A stretch of DNA of 64,000 nucleotides from Blastococcus sp. TF02-8 (GCF_003319175.1 NZ_QOHK01000006.1:219492-283491); one strand, 5' to 3'; counted from the first letter of the stretch, positions 25,324-35,123 are shown. Numbers and translations: made by a program. Notes: generated from the letters alone by a model not told the origin.

Positions 25324-26279
25324 CCCAGACGACGCTCCCACCGGTGGAGAAGACCCAACCGGTCTCGGCCCCGCACGGCACGATCAGCGACCGGTCCAAG
25401 GCCGAGCGCAAGCTCGGCTGGCTGCTGGCCGGCCCGGCGTTCTTCGTGATGCTGGCGGTCACCGCCTACCCGATCCTGCAGGCGGCCTACGAGTCGCTGT
25501 TCTCCTACCGGCTCACCGACCCGGACAACCGGTCGTTCACCGGGCTGACGAACTACTGGGTGATCCTCACCGACTCGCTGTGGTGGAAGTCCCTCGGCGT
25601 CACGATGCTGATCACCGTCGTCACCGTGCTGGTGGAGCTGGTCCTCGGCTTCGCCCTGGCGATGGTCATGGCCAAGGCGCTGCGATCTCTTCGGCCCATC
25701 ATCCGCGCGGCGATCCTGATCCCGTACGCCGTCATCACCGTCGTCTCGGCGTTCGCCTGGCAGTTCGCCTTCGACATCAACACCGGCTTCGTGAACACGT
25801 GGTTCGACTGGATCCCGGGGATCTCCGCCGACACAGACTGGTTCGGCGGGACCGGCACCTCGCTGCTGGTGATCTGCCTGGCCGAGATCTGGAAGACGAC
25901 GCCGTTCATCTCGCTGCTCCTGCTCGCCGGTCTGGCGCAGGTGCCCGAGGTGCTGCAGGAGGCGGCGAAGGTCGACGGCGCGACGTGGTGGCAGCGGCTC
26001 TGGCGGGTGACCCTGCCGAACATGAAGGCGGCGATCATGGTCGCGCTGCTGTTCCGCACCCTCGACGCCTTCCGGGTCTTCGACACGATCTTCGTGATGA
26101 CCAACGGCGCGAACAACACCGAGACGGTGTCCTTCCTGGCCTACCGGCAGACCATCTCGCGGCTGGAGATCGGCCTGGGGTCGGCCGTCTCGGTGCTCTT
26201 GTTCCTCTGCGTCGTGCTGCTCGCGGCGCTGTTCATCAAGGGCTTCAAGGTCGACCTGGCCCAGGCGAGGGGTGAGTGA
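25320..26279 (+). CDS. sugA: ABC sugar permease, SugA-like
   Basis: 319-aa inner-membrane permease of the MalF/UgpA class with about six membrane segments (first near residues 34-55). The cytoplasmic EAA loop reads EAAKVDGATWWQRLWRVTLP (about residue 218) and docks the ATPase. ATG 25320 overlaps the lipoprotein stop. Its own stop overlaps the next permease (GTGATG), so the three genes are tightly coupled. The symbol follows the LpqY-SugABC likeness and is provisional. Confidence 0.88.
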   Translation: MTQTTLPPVEKTQPVSAPHGTISDRSKAERKLGWLLAGPAFFVMLAVTAYPILQAAYESLFSYRLTDPDNRSFTGLTNYWVILTDSLWWKSLGVTMLITVVTVLVELVLGFALAMVMAKALRSLRPIIRAAILIPYAVITVVSAFAWQFAFDINTGFVNTWFDWIPGISADTDWFGGTGTSLLVICLAEIWKTTPFISLLLLAGLAQVPEVLQEAAKVDGATWWQRLWRVTLPNMKAAIMVALLFRTLDAFRVFDTIFVMTNGANNTETVSFLAYRQTISRLEIGLGSAVSVLLFLCVVLLAALFIKGFKVDLAQARGE

Positions 26280-27112
26280 TGTCCCGCAAGGAGAAGATCT
26301 GGTGGTGGATCGGTGGGGCCGCGATCCTCGTCTACTGCCTGTTCCCGATCGCATGGATCATCTCGGTCTCCTTCAAGAAGCCGTCGGACCTGGCGAACAA
26401 GCAGTTCCTGCCGGACGGCCCCACCTGGGAGAACTACAAGGGCATCTTCACCGGCAGCGGCGGTGACCTGTTCCTGCCGGCCCTGCGCAACAGCTTCGGC
26501 ATCTGCCTGATCGCGACGGCGATCTCGTGCCTGCTGTCGATGTTCGCCGCCTACGCGATCGCCCGGCTGGACTTCCCGGGCAAGAAGCTGATCCTCTCGA
26601 CGGCGCTGGTGGTGGCCATCTTCCCGGTCATCTCGATCGTGACGCCGCTGTTCAACGTGTGGCGGCAGATCGGCCTCTACGACACCTGGTTGGGGCTGAT
26701 CATCCCGTACCTGTCGCTCACACTGCCGATCTCCATCTGGACCATGTCGGCCTTCTTCCGGGAGATCCCGTGGGAGATGGAGCAGGCGGCCCAGGTCGAC
26801 GGCGCCACCACGTGGCAGGCGTTCCGCAAGGTGATCGTGCCGCTGGCCGCACCGGGCGTCTTCACCACGGCGATCATCGCGTTCTTCATCGCCTGGAACG
26901 ACTTCGTCTACGGCATCTCGCTGACCTCGACGTCGGCGGCCCGACCGGTTCCCGCCGCGCTCGGCCTGTTCTCCGGCGCCTCGCAGTTCGAGGACCCGAC
27001 CGGTGCGATCGCCGCCGCCGCGGTGATCGTCACGATCCCGGTCGTCGCCCTGGTCCTGCTCTTCCAGCGGCGCATCGTCGCCGGCCTCACCAACGGCGCG
27101 GTCAAGGGCTGA
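26279..27112 (+). CDS. sugB: ABC sugar permease, SugB-like
   Basis: 277-aa partner permease (MalG class), six predicted membrane segments. EAA loop EQAAQVDGATTWQAFRKVIV at about residue 162. ATG 26279 overlaps the SugA stop as TGATG; an in-frame GTG three nt earlier (26276) is the alternative. It pairs with the preceding permease to form the channel. Confidence 0.88.
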   Translation: MSRKEKIWWWIGGAAILVYCLFPIAWIISVSFKKPSDLANKQFLPDGPTWENYKGIFTGSGGDLFLPALRNSFGICLIATAISCLLSMFAAYAIARLDFPGKKLILSTALVVAIFPVISIVTPLFNVWRQIGLYDTWLGLIIPYLSLTLPISIWTMSAFFREIPWEMEQAAQVDGATTWQAFRKVIVPLAAPGVFTTAIIAFFIAWNDFVYGISLTSTSAARPVPAALGLFSGASQFEDPTGAIAAAAVIVTIPVVALVLLFQRRIVAGLTNGAVKG

Positions 27113-27174
27113 CCTGCGATGAGCGCCGGCACCCGACTCAGCACCGCTCCGACCTCCCGAGGGGACGACTCCTG

Positions 27175-28452
27175 ATGGCCTCCATCGAGATGAAGAACAT
27201 CGTCAAGCAGTACGGCGACGGCTACCCGGCCGTCAACGACGTCAGCCTCGACATCGCCGACGGCGAGTTCATGATCCTGGTCGGCCCGTCCGGCTGCGGG
27301 AAGTCCACGCTGCTGCGGATGATCGTCGGGCTGGAGGACATCACCAGCGGTGACATGGTCATCGGCGGCACCCGGGTCAACGACAAGGCCCCCCGCGACC
27401 GCAACCTGTCGATGGTCTTCCAGAACTACGCGCTCTACCCGCACATGACGGTGTACGAGAACATCGCCTTCCCGCTGCGCCTGGCCAAGATGGACGACGA
27501 GGAGGTGCGCCGGCGGGTCACCGAGGCCTCCGACGTCCTCGAGCTCAAGGACCACCTCGACCGGAAGCCGGCCAACCTCTCCGGCGGTCAGCGGCAGCGC
27601 GTCGCCATGGGCCGGGCCATCGTCCGCCAGGCCGAGGCGTTCCTCTTCGACGAGCCGCTGTCCAACCTCGACGCCAAGCTCCGCGGCCAGATGCGCACCG
27701 AGATCTCCCGCCTGCAGCGCCGACTGGGCATCACCACCGTCTACGTCACCCACGACCAGACCGAGGCCATGACCCTCGGCGACCGGGTCTGCGTGCTGCG
27801 CAAGGGTCGGATCCAGCAGGTCGCCTCGCCGCGCGAGCTCTACGAGCAGCCGGTCAACCTCTTCGTCGCCGGCTTCATCGGCTCGCCGCCCATGAACTTC
27901 CTCCCGGCGACCGTCGAGGGCAACCGCCTGGTGACGCCGTTCGGCCCGATCGAGCTGGACGAGAAGCGGGCGGCCAAGGTCGCCGGCCACGAGCTGCTGC
28001 TGGTCGGCATCCGGCCGGAGTACTTCGAGGACGCGTCGCTGGTGGACGAGGCGAAGCGGCCGGTCGGCACCGTGTTCCGCGCGAAGGTCGACGTGACCGA
28101 GTGGCTGGGCGACTCGCAGTACGCCTACATCCCCTACGACGCGCCGGACACCATCCGCACCCAGCTGCGCGAGCTCTCCCGCGAGCTGGACTCCGAGGAG
28201 CTGCGCACCCAGGCGATCGTGTCGATCGACTCCACGAGCCGGATCCGGGAGGGGCGTGAGGCGGAGTTCTGGCTGGACACCCGCAAGATCCACGTGTTCG
28301 ACCCGCATTCGGGGGAGAACCTGACCCGCGACGCCGAGGCCGGAGCGGAGCTGACCCGGCTGGCCACGGAGGACCGGCTCGAGCACGCCGAGGCCACGCG
28401 CGGTGGGGAGTCCGACGCGCGGGGTGGCGCGACCGCCGTGGGCGTCGGCTGA
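27175..28452 (+). CDS. sugC: ABC sugar importer ATPase, SugC/MsmX-like
   Basis: 425-aa ATPase of the MalK class. Walker A GPSGCGKST, Q-loop MVFQNYALYPHMTV, signature LSGGQRQRVAMGRA, Walker B FLFDEPLSNLDAKLR and switch His in VTHDQTEAMTLGD are all intact. A TOBE-type domain follows (PMNFLPATVEG, LVGIRPE). An acidic tail of about 50 residues goes beyond the usual MalK end. Start ATG 27175 is preceded by GAGGGG about 10 nt upstream, 62 bp after sugB. Confidence 0.92.
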   Translation: MASIEMKNIVKQYGDGYPAVNDVSLDIADGEFMILVGPSGCGKSTLLRMIVGLEDITSGDMVIGGTRVNDKAPRDRNLSMVFQNYALYPHMTVYENIAFPLRLAKMDDEEVRRRVTEASDVLELKDHLDRKPANLSGGQRQRVAMGRAIVRQAEAFLFDEPLSNLDAKLRGQMRTEISRLQRRLGITTVYVTHDQTEAMTLGDRVCVLRKGRIQQVASPRELYEQPVNLFVAGFIGSPPMNFLPATVEGNRLVTPFGPIELDEKRAAKVAGHELLLVGIRPEYFEDASLVDEAKRPVGTVFRAKVDVTEWLGDSQYAYIPYDAPDTIRTQLRELSRELDSEELRTQAIVSIDSTSRIREGREAEFWLDTRKIHVFDPHSGENLTRDAEAGAELTRLATEDRLEHAEATRGGESDARGGATAVGVG

Positions 28453-28465
28453 CCGGGGGCGCAGC

Positions 28466-28503
28466 TATCGTCGTCGGCACCGGCGGCCAGCCGCCGCCGG
28501 TGC
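28466..28503 (+). promoter_or_regulatory. -10 box and 5' hairpin of lspA
   Basis: TATCGT (28466-28471) fits the local -10 form. It would start a transcript at about 28478, inside a 10-bp stem GCACCGGCGG (28477-28486) / CCGCCGGTGC (28494-28503). The stem stands 10 nt before the ribosome site, so it could stabilise the 5' end or influence translation. Confidence 0.4.
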
Positions 28504-28525
28504 ACCGACGTCCGAGGAGCCCCAC

Positions 28526-29101
28526 CTGACCGAGCACGCCGAGCCGGGCGCCGGCTCTCCCGGCGCGTCCGCAGTCGCCGCCGCGCCGCGCCGTCCGCGC
28601 ACGCGGCTGCTGCTGGCGCTGGCCGTCGGGATCCTGCTGGCCGACCTGGTCACCAAGCTCGTCGTCGTCGCGACCATCGAGCCGGGTGAGGACATCCGCA
28701 CGCTCGGCGGGGCGCTGTACCTGACCCACCTGCGCAACACCGGCGCCGCGTTCTCCCTCGCCGAGGGCTTCACGATCCTGTTCACGCTGATCGCGGTGGC
28801 TGTCGCCGTCGTGATCGTCCGCAGCGCGCGCCGGCTGTTCTCCACCGGGTGGGCGGTCTCCCTGGGGCTGGTCCTCGGCGGAGCGGTCGGCAACCTGATC
28901 GACCGGATCTTCCGCGACCCCGGCTTCCTGCGTGGAGGCGTCGTCGACTTCCTGTCGGTGTTCGGGCCCGACGGCCAGGTGTGGCCGGTGTTCAACGTGG
29001 CCGACTCCGCCATCGTCTGCGGCGGGGTCCTGGGCGCGTGGCTGGCCCTCCGCGGTGTCGAGTTCGACGGCACGCGGGCGACCAGGGACGACGCCCCGTA
29101 A
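28526..29101 (+). CDS. lspA: Prolipoprotein signal peptidase LspA, apparent CTG start
   Basis: Membrane aspartyl protease that cleaves lipoprotein signal peptides, 191 aa, four membrane segments. Motifs [21 protein letters not shown] (catalytic Asp), VVDFLSVFG and FNVADSAI (catalytic Asp) are intact. No ATG, GTG or TTG occurs in frame between the end of sugC and the first membrane segment. CTG 28526 has GAGGAG exactly 6 nt upstream and gives [16 protein letters not shown] codons further up (28403) lie inside sugC. A CTG start is the most economical reading. Confidence 0.93.
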   Translation: MTEHAEPGAGSPGASAVAAAPRRPRTRLLLALAVGILLADLVTKLVVVATIEPGEDIRTLGGALYLTHLRNTGAAFSLAEGFTILFTLIAVAVAVVIVRSARRLFSTGWAVSLGLVLGGAVGNLIDRIFRDPGFLRGGVVDFLSVFGPDGQVWPVFNVADSAIVCGGVLGAWLALRGVEFDGTRATRDDAP

Positions 29102-29134
29102 CGACGGCTGCGACGTCCCGCCGGAGCGGACCCG

Positions 29135-29140
29135 CACAAT
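29135..29140 (+). promoter_or_regulatory. -10 box CACAAT for rluD
   Basis: CACAAT is 7 nt before GTG 29148. The box overlaps ATG 29139, which argues against that ATG as the start. Confidence 0.45.
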
Positions 29141-29147
29141 GGGTCCC

Positions 29148-30086
29148 GTGATCAGCACTCCCGGCCAGCACCGGGCCCTTCCGGTGCCCGACGGGCTGGA
29201 GGGGCAGCGGGTGGACCAGGCGCTGTGCCGTCTCTTCGGGCTGTCGCGCAGCACGGCGGCCGAGGTGGCCGACGCAGGCCACGTGGTCGTCGACGGCCGG
29301 GTCCGCGGCAAGGGTGACCGGCTCACCGGCGGCAGCTGGCTGGAGGTCGAGCTGCCTCCTCCGCCCGGCGAGCCGGCGGCGCCGAAGCCGGTCGAGGGCA
29401 TGACGATCCTCCACGACGACGACGACCTGGTCGTGGTGGACAAGCCCGTCGGCGTCGCCGCCCACCCGAGCCCGGGCTGGGACGGCCCCACCGTGATCGG
29501 TGGGCTCGCCGCGGCCGGGTACCGCATCTCCACCTCCGGCGCGGCCGAGCGCCAGGGTGTCGTGCACCGGCTCGACGCGGCCACCACCGGCGTCATGGTG
29601 GTGGCGAAGAGCGAGCGCGCCTACACCGCGCTCAAGGCCGCCTTCAAGGAGCGCACGGTCGAGAAGGGCTACAACGCCCTCGTGCAGGGCCATCCCGACC
29701 CTTCCCGCGGCACCATCGACGCGCCGATCGACCGGCACCCCAGGCACGACTGGCGCTTCGCCGTCGTCCAGGGCGGCCGGCCCTCGGTCACGCACTACGA
29801 GGTCATCGAGGCCTTCGCCGCCGCCAGTCTGGTCGACATCAAGCTCGAGACCGGCCGCACCCACCAGATCCGCGTGCACTTCTCCGCGCTGCGCCACCCC
29901 TGCGTCGGCGACATGACCTACGGCGCCGACCCCACGCTCGCCGCCCGGCTCGGGGTGTCGCGCCAGTGGCTGCACGCCGTCCGGCTGGGCTTCTCCCACC
30001 CGGCCGACGGGCGGTGGGTCGAGTTCACCAGCGAGTACCCGCCCGACCTCGCCGGCGCGCTGGCCGTCCTGCGCGCCGAGACCTGA
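29148..30086 (+). CDS. rluD: 23S rRNA pseudouridine synthase, RluD family
   Basis: 312-aa RluA/RluD-type enzyme. An N-terminal S4 domain ([25 protein letters not shown]) precedes the catalytic domain with the active Asp in [24 protein letters not shown] and the PCVGDMTYG motif follow. Start GTG 29148 by the upstream -10; ATG 29139 adds MGP. The lspA-rluD pairing is conserved in Actinobacteria. Confidence 0.93.
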   Translation: MISTPGQHRALPVPDGLEGQRVDQALCRLFGLSRSTAAEVADAGHVVVDGRVRGKGDRLTGGSWLEVELPPPPGEPAAPKPVEGMTILHDDDDLVVVDKPVGVAAHPSPGWDGPTVIGGLAAAGYRISTSGAAERQGVVHRLDAATTGVMVVAKSERAYTALKAAFKERTVEKGYNALVQGHPDPSRGTIDAPIDRHPRHDWRFAVVQGGRPSVTHYEVIEAFAAASLVDIKLETGRTHQIRVHFSALRHPCVGDMTYGADPTLAARLGVSRQWLHAVRLGFSHPADGRWVEFTSEYPPDLAGALAVLRAET

Positions 30087-30096
30087 CCCACCTGCG

Positions 30097-30879
30097 GTGA
30101 CCGGTCTGCCGGCCTCCCTCGCCGACTTCGGCCCCGCCGCCCTGTCGGCGGTCGTGGTCGCGGCCTACCTGGTCGTGGGGGAGCCGGTGGCCGGGCACGT
30201 GCTGCACCGGCGGTTCGAGGGACGGCTGCGCACCGATGCGGACGCGCGCCGGTCGTTCTACCGCCGGCTGCTGCTGCTCGAGTGGGGCCTCGCGGTGCTC
30301 GCGTTCGTCATCTGGCTGTTCGCGACCGACGTCCCCGCCGGTGCCGTCGGGCTGCGTTGGCCGCAGGAGCTGCCCGGCCCGCTGACGGCGGTCGTCGTCG
30401 TGGTGGTGCTGCTGCTCGTGGTCGCCTCCACCCGGCAGCTGCGGGCCGGGGCGCTGCTGGAGATGGCGCGCCCGGCCCGCCGCCCGGGAGAGGGCCGGCA
30501 CGCGGAACCGCCGGGCCTCTCGACGCTGGCCCTGCTCCCGCGCACCGAGGGCGAGCGCCGGCTGTTCACCGTCGTCGGTGTCACCGCGGGCGTGTGCGAG
30601 GAGTGGCTCTACCGCGGCTTCTTCCTCGCCGTGGTGACGGCGGTCGTCGGGGGAGTGCCGGCGTTCGTGCTGGTGCTGGTCGCAGCGGTCGCCTTCGGGC
30701 TGGCGCACGCCTACCAGGGGCGCGCCGGGATCGTGACCACCGGCGTCCTGGGCGGGGTGATGGCCGCGCTCTACCTGGACACCGGCTCGCTGCTGCTCCC
30801 GGTGCTGCTGCACGCCCTCATCGACCTCCGCTTCCTGCTGGTCCCGGCCAGCGCCCTGCCCACCGAGGAGACCGCGTGA
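30097..30879 (+). CDS. CPBP family intramembrane metalloprotease
   Basis: 260-aa polytopic membrane protein with the CAAX-protease/bacteriocin-processing signatures in order: EEWLYRG (EExxxR, about residue 168), FGLAHAYQG (FxxxH, about 205) and HALIDLR (HxxxD, about 245). About six to seven membrane segments. GTG 30097 lies ten nt after rluD. Substrate unknown. It overlaps the downstream acetyltransferase by GTGA. Confidence 0.87.
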   Translation: MTGLPASLADFGPAALSAVVVAAYLVVGEPVAGHVLHRRFEGRLRTDADARRSFYRRLLLLEWGLAVLAFVIWLFATDVPAGAVGLRWPQELPGPLTAVVVVVVLLLVVASTRQLRAGALLEMARPARRPGEGRHAEPPGLSTLALLPRTEGERRLFTVVGVTAGVCEEWLYRGFFLAVVTAVVGGVPAFVLVLVAAVAFGLAHAYQGRAGIVTTGVLGGVMAALYLDTGSLLLPVLLHALIDLRFLLVPASALPTEETA

Positions 30880-31310
30880 CCCACCCGACCGCCGCCGTCG
30901 CCACCGCCGAGGAGTGGCTCGAGGTGGCTGCGCTGCGCACCCGGGTCTTCGTCGAGGAGCAGGGAGTGCCGGCCGAGATCGAGCAGGACGACGCCGACGC
31001 CACCGCCGTGCACGTGCTGAGCCGGGACTCCTCGGGGCAGGTCGTCGCCACCGGGCGGCTGCTGCTGGACGGGCCGGTCGCCCGGATCGGGCGGATGGCC
31101 GCCGACGCCGGGGTGCGCGGCCGCGGCCACGGCGCGGCGGTGCTCGCCGAGCTCCACCGCCAGGCGGCGGCCCACGGTGCCCGGGAGGTCGAGCTGCACG
31201 CCCAGCTGCCGGCCCGCCGCTTCTACGAGCGCGAGGGGTACGCGGCCGTGGGCGAGGTGTACGAGGAGGCGGGCATCGCGCACGTGACGATGCGGCGCGC
31301 GCTGCCCTGA
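30876..31310 (+). CDS. GNAT family N-acetyltransferase (ElaA-like)
   Basis: 144-aa single GNAT domain. LRTRVFVEEQGVPAEIEQDD at the N-terminus is typical of the ElaA/YjcF subgroup. The acetyl-CoA loop is RMAADAGVRGRGHGAAV, and QLPARRFYEREGY completes the fold. GTG 30876 overlaps the protease stop. Acceptor unknown. Confidence 0.85.
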   Translation: MTHPTAAVATAEEWLEVAALRTRVFVEEQGVPAEIEQDDADATAVHVLSRDSSGQVVATGRLLLDGPVARIGRMAADAGVRGRGHGAAVLAELHRQAAAHGAREVELHAQLPARRFYEREGYAAVGEVYEEAGIAHVTMRRALP

Positions 31311-31521
31311 GCAGCACGCAGGCGGCTCTGGTGCCAGGGGCGGCGGATGTGAGAAGACACGTTCTGTCAGACCCTCGAACTAGACAGGTGCCAGTGCGAG
31401 GATCGACCCACCGGCCCGCCGGTGCGCGCCGTCGCCGCACGCACTGCCGGTCTTCCCCGCCGGTCGCCCGCCGCACGACGCCGGCCGGGCACGCACGACC
31501 CGTGAGGAGCACAGAACCACT

Positions 31522-34500
31522 GTGAGCAGCCCGTCCGATTCGTTCGTGCACCTGCACGTGCACACCGAGTACTCGATGCTCGACGGCGCCGCCAAGCTTC
31601 CCGAGGTCACCAAGGCCGCCGCCGAGCAGGGGATGCCGGCACTGGCGATGACCGACCACGGCAACGTGTTCGGCGCCTACGACTTCTACAAGCAGGCCAA
31701 CAACGCCGGCGTGAAGCCGATCATCGGCATGGAGGGCTACTACACCCCGGGCTCGCGCTTCGACCGGGCGCCGTTCGACTTCGGCGACAACCTCATCGAC
31801 GAGGAGGGCGACGGCGGCTCCAACCGGGGCAAGGCGGCCTACACCCACATGACGCTGCTGGCCCGCACCACGGAGGGGATGCACAACCTCTTCCGCATCT
31901 CCTCGCTGGCCAGCCTCGAGGGCCAGTACCGCAAGCCGCGCTTCGACCGCGACCTGCTGGAGCGCTACGGCGCGGGCCTGATCGCCACCACCGGCTGCCC
32001 CTCGGGCGAGGTGAACATGTGGCTGCGCGCCGGCAAGGAGGACAAGGCACGCCAGGCCGCGGCGGACTTCCAGGACATCTTCGGGCGGGAGAACTTCTAC
32101 GCCGAGCTGATGGACCACGGGCTGTCCATCGAGAAGAAGACCCGCCCGGCGCTCATGGCGATCGCCAAGGACCTCGGCATCCCGCTGCTGGCCACGAACG
32201 ACCTCCACTACACGCACAAGGAGGACGCCGAGGCCCACGACGCGCTGCTGTGCATCCAGACCGGCTCGCGGCTGAACGAGCCCAACCGCTTCAAGTTCAA
32301 CGGGAACGGCTACTACCTGAAGTCCGCCGCCGAGATGCGCGCCCTGTTCACCGGTGACCTGGCCTCGGCCTGCGACAACACGCTGCTCGTCGCCGAGCAG
32401 TGCGAGGTCTCCTTCACCGAGGGCGCCGACCTCATGCCGCGGTTCCCGCTGCCGCCCGGCGAGGACGAGACCTCCTGGTTCATCAAGGAGGTCGAGCGCG
32501 GCCTGCACAAGCGGTACCCGAACGGGATCCCCGACCACGTGCGCAAGCAGGCCGACTACGAGACCGGGATCATCTGCCAGATGGGCTTCCCGGGGTACTT
32601 CCTCGTGGTCGCCGACTTCATCAACTGGGCCAAGGACAACGGCATCCGCGTCGGCCCGGGCCGTGGTTCGGCCGCCGGCTCGCTCGCCGCCTACGCGATG
32701 GGCATCACCGACCTCGACCCGCTGCAGCACGGGCTGATCTTCGAGCGGTTCCTCAACCCCGAGCGCGTCTCGATGCCCGACGTCGACATCGACTTCGACG
32801 ACCGCCGCCGCGGCGAGGTCATCCAGTACGTCTCGCAGAAGTACGGCGAGGAGCGGGTCAGCCAGATCGTCACCTACGGCACGATCAAGGCGAAGGCCGC
32901 GATCAAGGACGCCGCACGCGTGCTCGACCGGCCCTACTCGGTGGGTGACGAGCTGACCAAGCTCATGCCGCCGGACGTCATGGGCAAGGGCATCCCGCTG
33001 TCGGGCGTCTTCGACCCGGCGCACCCGCGCTACAAGGAGGCCGCGGAGTTCCGCGCCCGCTACGAGTCCGACCCCGGCGCGGCCGAGGTGGTCGACCAGG
33101 CGAAGAAGCTCGAGGGCCTGAAGCGTCAGTGGGGCGTGCACGCCGCCGGCGTCATCATCGGCCGCTACCCGCTGATCGACTCGATCCCGATCATGCGGCG
33201 CGAGGCCGACGGCGCCATCATCACGCAGTTCGACTACCCGACCTGCGAGACGCTCGGCTTGCTGAAGATGGACTTCCTGGGCCTGCGCAACCTCACGGTC
33301 ATCGACGACGCGCTGCGCAACATCGTGATCAACGGCAAGCCGCCGGTGGATCTCGACGAGATCAGCAAGGACCTCACCGACCCGAACACCTACGCCCTCC
33401 TCTCCCGGGGCGACACCCTCGGGGTCTTCCAGTTCGACGGCGGCCCGATGCGGTCGCTGCTGCGGCTGATGCGTCCTGACAACTTCGAGGACATCTCCGC
33501 CGTCGGCGCGCTCTACCGGCCGGGTCCGATGGGTGCGAACTCGCACACGAACTACGCGCTGCGCAAGAACGGCCAGCAGGAGATCACGCCGATCCACCCC
33601 GAGCTGGCCGAGCCGCTCGAGGAGATCCTGGGCGGCACCTACGGCCTGATCGTGTACCAGGAGCAGGTCATGGCGATCGCGCAGAAGGTCGCCGGGTACT
33701 CCCTCGGCAAGGCCGACCTGCTGCGCCGCGCGATGGGCAAGAAGAAGAAGTCGGTCCTCGACGCCGAGTTCGTCGGCTTCGAGGCCGGCATGAAGGCCAA
33801 CGGCTTCTCCAGCGCCGCGATCAAGACGCTGTGGGACATCCTCGTCCCGTTCGCCGACTACGCGTTCAACAAGGCGCACTCCGCCGCCTACGGCCTGGTC
33901 TCCTACTGGACGGCGTACCTCAAGGCGAACTACCCGGCCGAGTACATGGCCGGGCTGCTCACCAGCGTCCAGGACGACAAGGACCGCCGGCCGATCTACC
34001 TCGCCGAGTGCCGCCGGATGGGCATCAAGGTGCTCCCGCCGGACGTGAACGAGTCCTCCTGGGACTTCACCGCCGTCGGCGGCGACATCCGGTTCGGCCT
34101 GGCGTCGGTGCGCAACGTGGGCACCAACGTCGTGGAGTCGATCGTGAAGGCGCGCGAGGAGAAGGGCGCGTTCAAGGACTTCGCCGACTTCATGCGCAAG
34201 ATCGACACCGTGGCCTGCAACAAGAAGGTCATCGAGTCCCTCGCCAAGGCCGGCGCCTTCGACTCCCTCGGGCACTCCCGGCAGGGCATCGTGGCGATCC
34301 ACGCGCAGGCGGTGGAGTCGGCCATGGGGCTCAAGCGCAAGGAGGCCGAGGGCCAGTTCGACCTGTTCGGCAGCTTCGGCGCCGACGGTGGCGACGACGA
34401 CCCGTTTGGCGGCGCCCTGGAGATCACCATCCCCACGGCCGACTGGTCCAAGAGCGAGCGGCTGATGTTCGAGCGCGACATGCTCGGCCTCTACGTCTCC

Positions 34501-35082
34501 GACCACCCGCTGCACGGCGTCGAGCACGTGCTCACCTCCCACGCCGACACCCCGATCGCCGAGATCAACGCCGGGGGAGTGGAGGACGGCGCCAACGTCA
34601 CCATCGCCGGCATCCTCACCTCGGTCTCCCCGCGGACCAACAAGCAGGGCGCGCCGTGGGCGATCGCGACGGTGGAGGACCTCGAGTCCGGCATCGAGGT
34701 GCTGTTCTTCCCCAAGACCTGGGTCGAGGTGTCGGAGAAGGTCGTCCGCGACCAGATCGTCGTCGTCAAGGGCCGGATCAGCCGTCGCGACGACCAGCCC
34801 TCGCTGTTCGGCTCCGAGGTCACCATCCCCGAGCTCACCGAGGGCCCGCGCGGTCCGGTGCTGGTCTCGATGGCGGCCGCCCGCTGCACCCCGCCGGTCG
34901 TCGAGCGGCTCCGCGAGGTGCTCGGCAGCCACCCGGGCACCACCGAGGTCCAGCTCAAGCTGGTCAACGGCAGCCGCGAGACCGTGCTGCGTCTCGACCA
35001 GGGCCTCCGCGTCCGCCCCAGCACCGCGCTCATGGGTGACATCAAGGCGCTGCTCGGCCCGACCAGCGTGGCCCTGCTCTGA
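31522..35082 (+). CDS. dnaE1: DNA polymerase III alpha subunit DnaE1
   Basis: Replicative polymerase, 1,186 aa. PHP exonuclease-like domain starts FVHLHVHTEYSMLDGA and includes MTDHGNVFGAYDFY. The polymerase site has RVGPGRGSAAGSLAAYAMGI and the catalytic Asp pair in PDVDIDFDD (about residues 418-426). Fingers region YQEQVMAIAQKVAGYS; OB fold near residues 1020-1100. The intact PHP metal ligands suggest active proofreading, as known for mycobacterial DnaE1. GTG 31522 has GAGGAG about 12 nt upstream. The 211-bp upstream gap holds no clear promoter; TAGACA at 31381 is a weak -10 candidate. Confidence 0.98.
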   Translation: MSSPSDSFVHLHVHTEYSMLDGAAKLPEVTKAAAEQGMPALAMTDHGNVFGAYDFYKQANNAGVKPIIGMEGYYTPGSRFDRAPFDFGDNLIDEEGDGGSNRGKAAYTHMTLLARTTEGMHNLFRISSLASLEGQYRKPRFDRDLLERYGAGLIATTGCPSGEVNMWLRAGKEDKARQAAADFQDIFGRENFYAELMDHGLSIEKKTRPALMAIAKDLGIPLLATNDLHYTHKEDAEAHDALLCIQTGSRLNEPNRFKFNGNGYYLKSAAEMRALFTGDLASACDNTLLVAEQCEVSFTEGADLMPRFPLPPGEDETSWFIKEVERGLHKRYPNGIPDHVRKQADYETGIICQMGFPGYFLVVADFINWAKDNGIRVGPGRGSAAGSLAAYAMGITDLDPLQHGLIFERFLNPERVSMPDVDIDFDDRRRGEVIQYVSQKYGEERVSQIVTYGTIKAKAAIKDAARVLDRPYSVGDELTKLMPPDVMGKGIPLSGVFDPAHPRYKEAAEFRARYESDPGAAEVVDQAKKLEGLKRQWGVHAAGVIIGRYPLIDSIPIMRREADGAIITQFDYPTCETLGLLKMDFLGLRNLTVIDDALRNIVINGKPPVDLDEISKDLTDPNTYALLSRGDTLGVFQFDGGPMRSLLRLMRPDNFEDISAVGALYRPGPMGANSHTNYALRKNGQQEITPIHPELAEPLEEILGGTYGLIVYQEQVMAIAQKVAGYSLGKADLLRRAMGKKKKSVLDAEFVGFEAGMKANGFSSAAIKTLWDILVPFADYAFNKAHSAAYGLVSYWTAYLKANYPAEYMAGLLTSVQDDKDRRPIYLAECRRMGIKVLPPDVNESSWDFTAVGGDIRFGLASVRNVGTNVVESIVKAREEKGAFKDFADFMRKIDTVACNKKVIESLAKAGAFDSLGHSRQGIVAIHAQAVESAMGLKRKEAEGQFDLFGSFGADGGDDDPFGGALEITIPTADWSKSERLMFERDMLGLYVSDHPLHGVEHVLTSHADTPIAEINAGGVEDGANVTIAGILTSVSPRTNKQGAPWAIATVEDLESGIEVLFFPKTWVEVSEKVVRDQIVVVKGRISRRDDQPSLFGSEVTIPELTEGPRGPVLVSMAAARCTPPVVERLREVLGSHPGTTEVQLKLVNGSRETVLRLDQGLRVRPSTALMGDIKALLGPTSVALL

Positions 35083-35123
35083 CCGGCGGCGCACCGTCGT
35101 CAGAGACGGGGTTCACTGGTCCG

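Noticed and set aside
28403..28525. Upstream GTG at 28403 as lspA start
   Set aside because: It lies inside sugC, gives an Arg-rich extension with no family counterpart, and has no ribosome site comparable to GAGGAG before CTG 28526.
31360..31400. SOS-box-like sequence upstream of dnaE1
   Set aside because: TCGAAC is present but the matching GTTCGA half is missing, so no LexA site can be claimed.
30025..35094. 1,689-codon minus-strand frame opposite dnaE1 and neighbours
   Set aside because: Low-complexity antisense translation; dnaE1 is unambiguous on the other strand.
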